NCBI GenBank assembly: GCA_036402115.1
Contig: DASWTM010000247.1
Span: forward strand, 1-6,499
Source of the DNA: Chryseosolibacter sp036402115
GTDB taxonomy: Bacteria > Bacteroidota > Bacteroidia > Cytophagales > Cyclobacteriaceae
Direction of reading: 5' to 3'
Length of the DNA stretch: 6,499 nt
Of this stretch, positions 5,611 to 6,499 are shown in pieces (position 1 is the stretch's first letter; every line of letters begins with the position of its first letter). The notes under the pieces were generated by a model. The model did not search any database and had not been told where the DNA came from. It saw nothing but the letters and a program-made list of their open reading frames with translations. A program made the translations under genes and the position numbers.

Positions 5611-6499
5611 ATGAACACCTCCGAGTTACTCGCAGCAGTAAAAGCACGCAATCCCAATGAACCCGAGTTTCTGCAAGCAGCCGAAGAAGTAATTCTTTCG
5701 ATTGCTCCTGTCATTGATAGAAATCCTGAGTTTGCACGATTAAAAATTCTTGAAAGAATGCTTGAGCCTGAACGCTTGATCTCGTTCCGGGTAACATGGT
5801 TGGATGATAAAGGAAATGTGCAGGTGAATCGTGGTTATCGTGTGCAGATGAACAGTGCGATTGGCCCATACAAAGGTGGGTTGCGCTTTCATCCTTCCGT
5901 GACACCAAGCGTTTTGAAATTCCTTGCTTTCGAACAAGTTTTCAAAAATGCGTTGACTGGAATTCCAATGGGCGGTGGTAAAGGCGGAAGCGATTTCGAT
6001 CCAAAAGGAAAATCGGATAACGAAGTCATGAAATTCTGCCAGGCGTTCATGAGTGAATTGTTTCGCCACATCAATCATCGACTGGATGTGCCTGCCGGAG
6101 ATATTGGCGTAGGCGGAAGGGAAGTCGGTTATATGTTTGGCGCTTATAAAAAATTGAAGAACGAATTTACAGGAGTACTCACTGGTAAAGGTATCGGCTG
6201 GGGCGGAAGTCTGATCCGGACCGAAGCTACTGGCTACGGGCTAATTTACTTTGCTGAGAACATGCTCCAAACCAAGAATGATTCACTAAAAGGAAAAGTT
6301 TGCCTTGTCTCCGGGTCTGGAAACGTTGCTCAATATTCAATTGAAAAAATTATTCACCTGGGCGGAAAGGTTGTCACAGCTTCTGACTCGACCGGGTACA
6401 TATACGATGAAGAAGGATTCACAAAAGAGAAGCTGGATTTTCTGAAAGACCTGAAGAACAACAAGCGCGGTCGTATCAAGGAGTACGCTGATAAATTTA
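5611..6499 (+). CDS. gdhA: NADP-type glutamate dehydrogenase, 5' part (truncated by window end)
   Basis: Makes glutamate from 2-oxoglutarate, ammonium and NADPH in the cytoplasm; this is a hexameric enzyme of about 445-450 residues. The first 296 codons are present and the frame is open at the window end, so the truncation is an artefact of the window. Visible landmarks: substrate-binding NSAIGPYKGGLRFH at 81-94 (K88), the catalytic-lysine motif IPMGGGKGGSDFDPKGKS at 118-135 (K124), the catalytic Asp in PAGDIGVGGREVGYMFG at 161-177 (D164), and the start of the coenzyme domain with SGSGNVAQY at 234-242. The SDSTGYIYDEEGF stretch at 258-270 resembles NADP-dependent enzymes of the E. coli type. 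The ATG at 5611 gives the expected N-terminus. A weak promoter guess is TTTG at 5551 and TATGTTCA at 5576, too poor to list separately. Preceded by the heptad palindrome, so likely its own transcript. Confidence 0.96.
   Translation, partial: MNTSELLAAVKARNPNEPEFLQAAEEVILSIAPVIDRNPEFARLKILERMLEPERLISFRVTWLDDKGNVQVNRGYRVQMNSAIGPYKGGLRFHPSVTPSVLKFLAFEQVFKNALTGIPMGGGKGGSDFDPKGKSDNEVMKFCQAFMSELFRHINHRLDVPAGDIGVGGREVGYMFGAYKKLKNEFTGVLTGKGIGWGGSLIRTEATGYGLIYFAENMLQTKNDSLKGKVCLVSGSGNVAQYSIEKIIHLGGKVVTASDSTGYIYDEEGFTKEKLDFLKDLKNNKRGRIKEYADKF

Overview
The window looks like a chromosomal segment of a Bacteroidota bacterium, perhaps of the Chitinophagales/Sphingobacteriales side. Four things point there: the style of the UvrA and ProC sequences, the near absence of Shine-Dalgarno sequences, a good match to the Bacteroidota -33/-7 promoter (TTG, then TAnnTTTG) in front of uvrA, and two intergenic palindromes built from 7-base repeats. 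The assignment rests on recalled family patterns, not on a search. The genes are mostly housekeeping, and there is no sign of a prophage, insertion sequence, CRISPR array, tRNA or rRNA.

Layout. Positions 1-160 are AT-rich and non-coding as far as can be seen. A 136-residue protein with a compact N-terminal half and a very acidic Asp/Gly-rich tail follows (161-571), closed by an intrinsic terminator (603-637). uvrA (674-3523) comes next. It has no ATG start, and its most likely promoter overlaps its first codon. uvrA converges on proC (minus strand, 3622-4419), and the 98-base gap between them is almost filled by a heptad-repeat palindrome. Divergent from proC is a translationally coupled pair of half-size YeeE/YedE membrane proteins (4499-5059 and 5056-5466, overlapping by ATGA). 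The stop codon of the second one is the first TGA of another heptad-repeat palindrome (5464-5546). Last is an NADP-type glutamate dehydrogenase, gdhA, from 5611, cut off by the window end after 296 codons.

How the genes fit together. The transcription units appear independent: the acidic protein, uvrA (DNA repair), proC (proline synthesis), the YeeE pair (probable import of thiosulfate or another sulfur compound), and gdhA (ammonia assimilation into glutamate, the precursor of proline). proC and gdhA are metabolically linked but are not in one operon.

The least ordinary material is non-coding. Two palindromes have arms made of tandem 7-base units. The unit differs between the two, yet both share an ACAAA-type core and both sit directly behind stop codons. 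Several differences between their arms are G-U compatible on the plus-strand RNA, which hints at a structured RNA or a mobile palindrome family rather than simple microsatellite noise.
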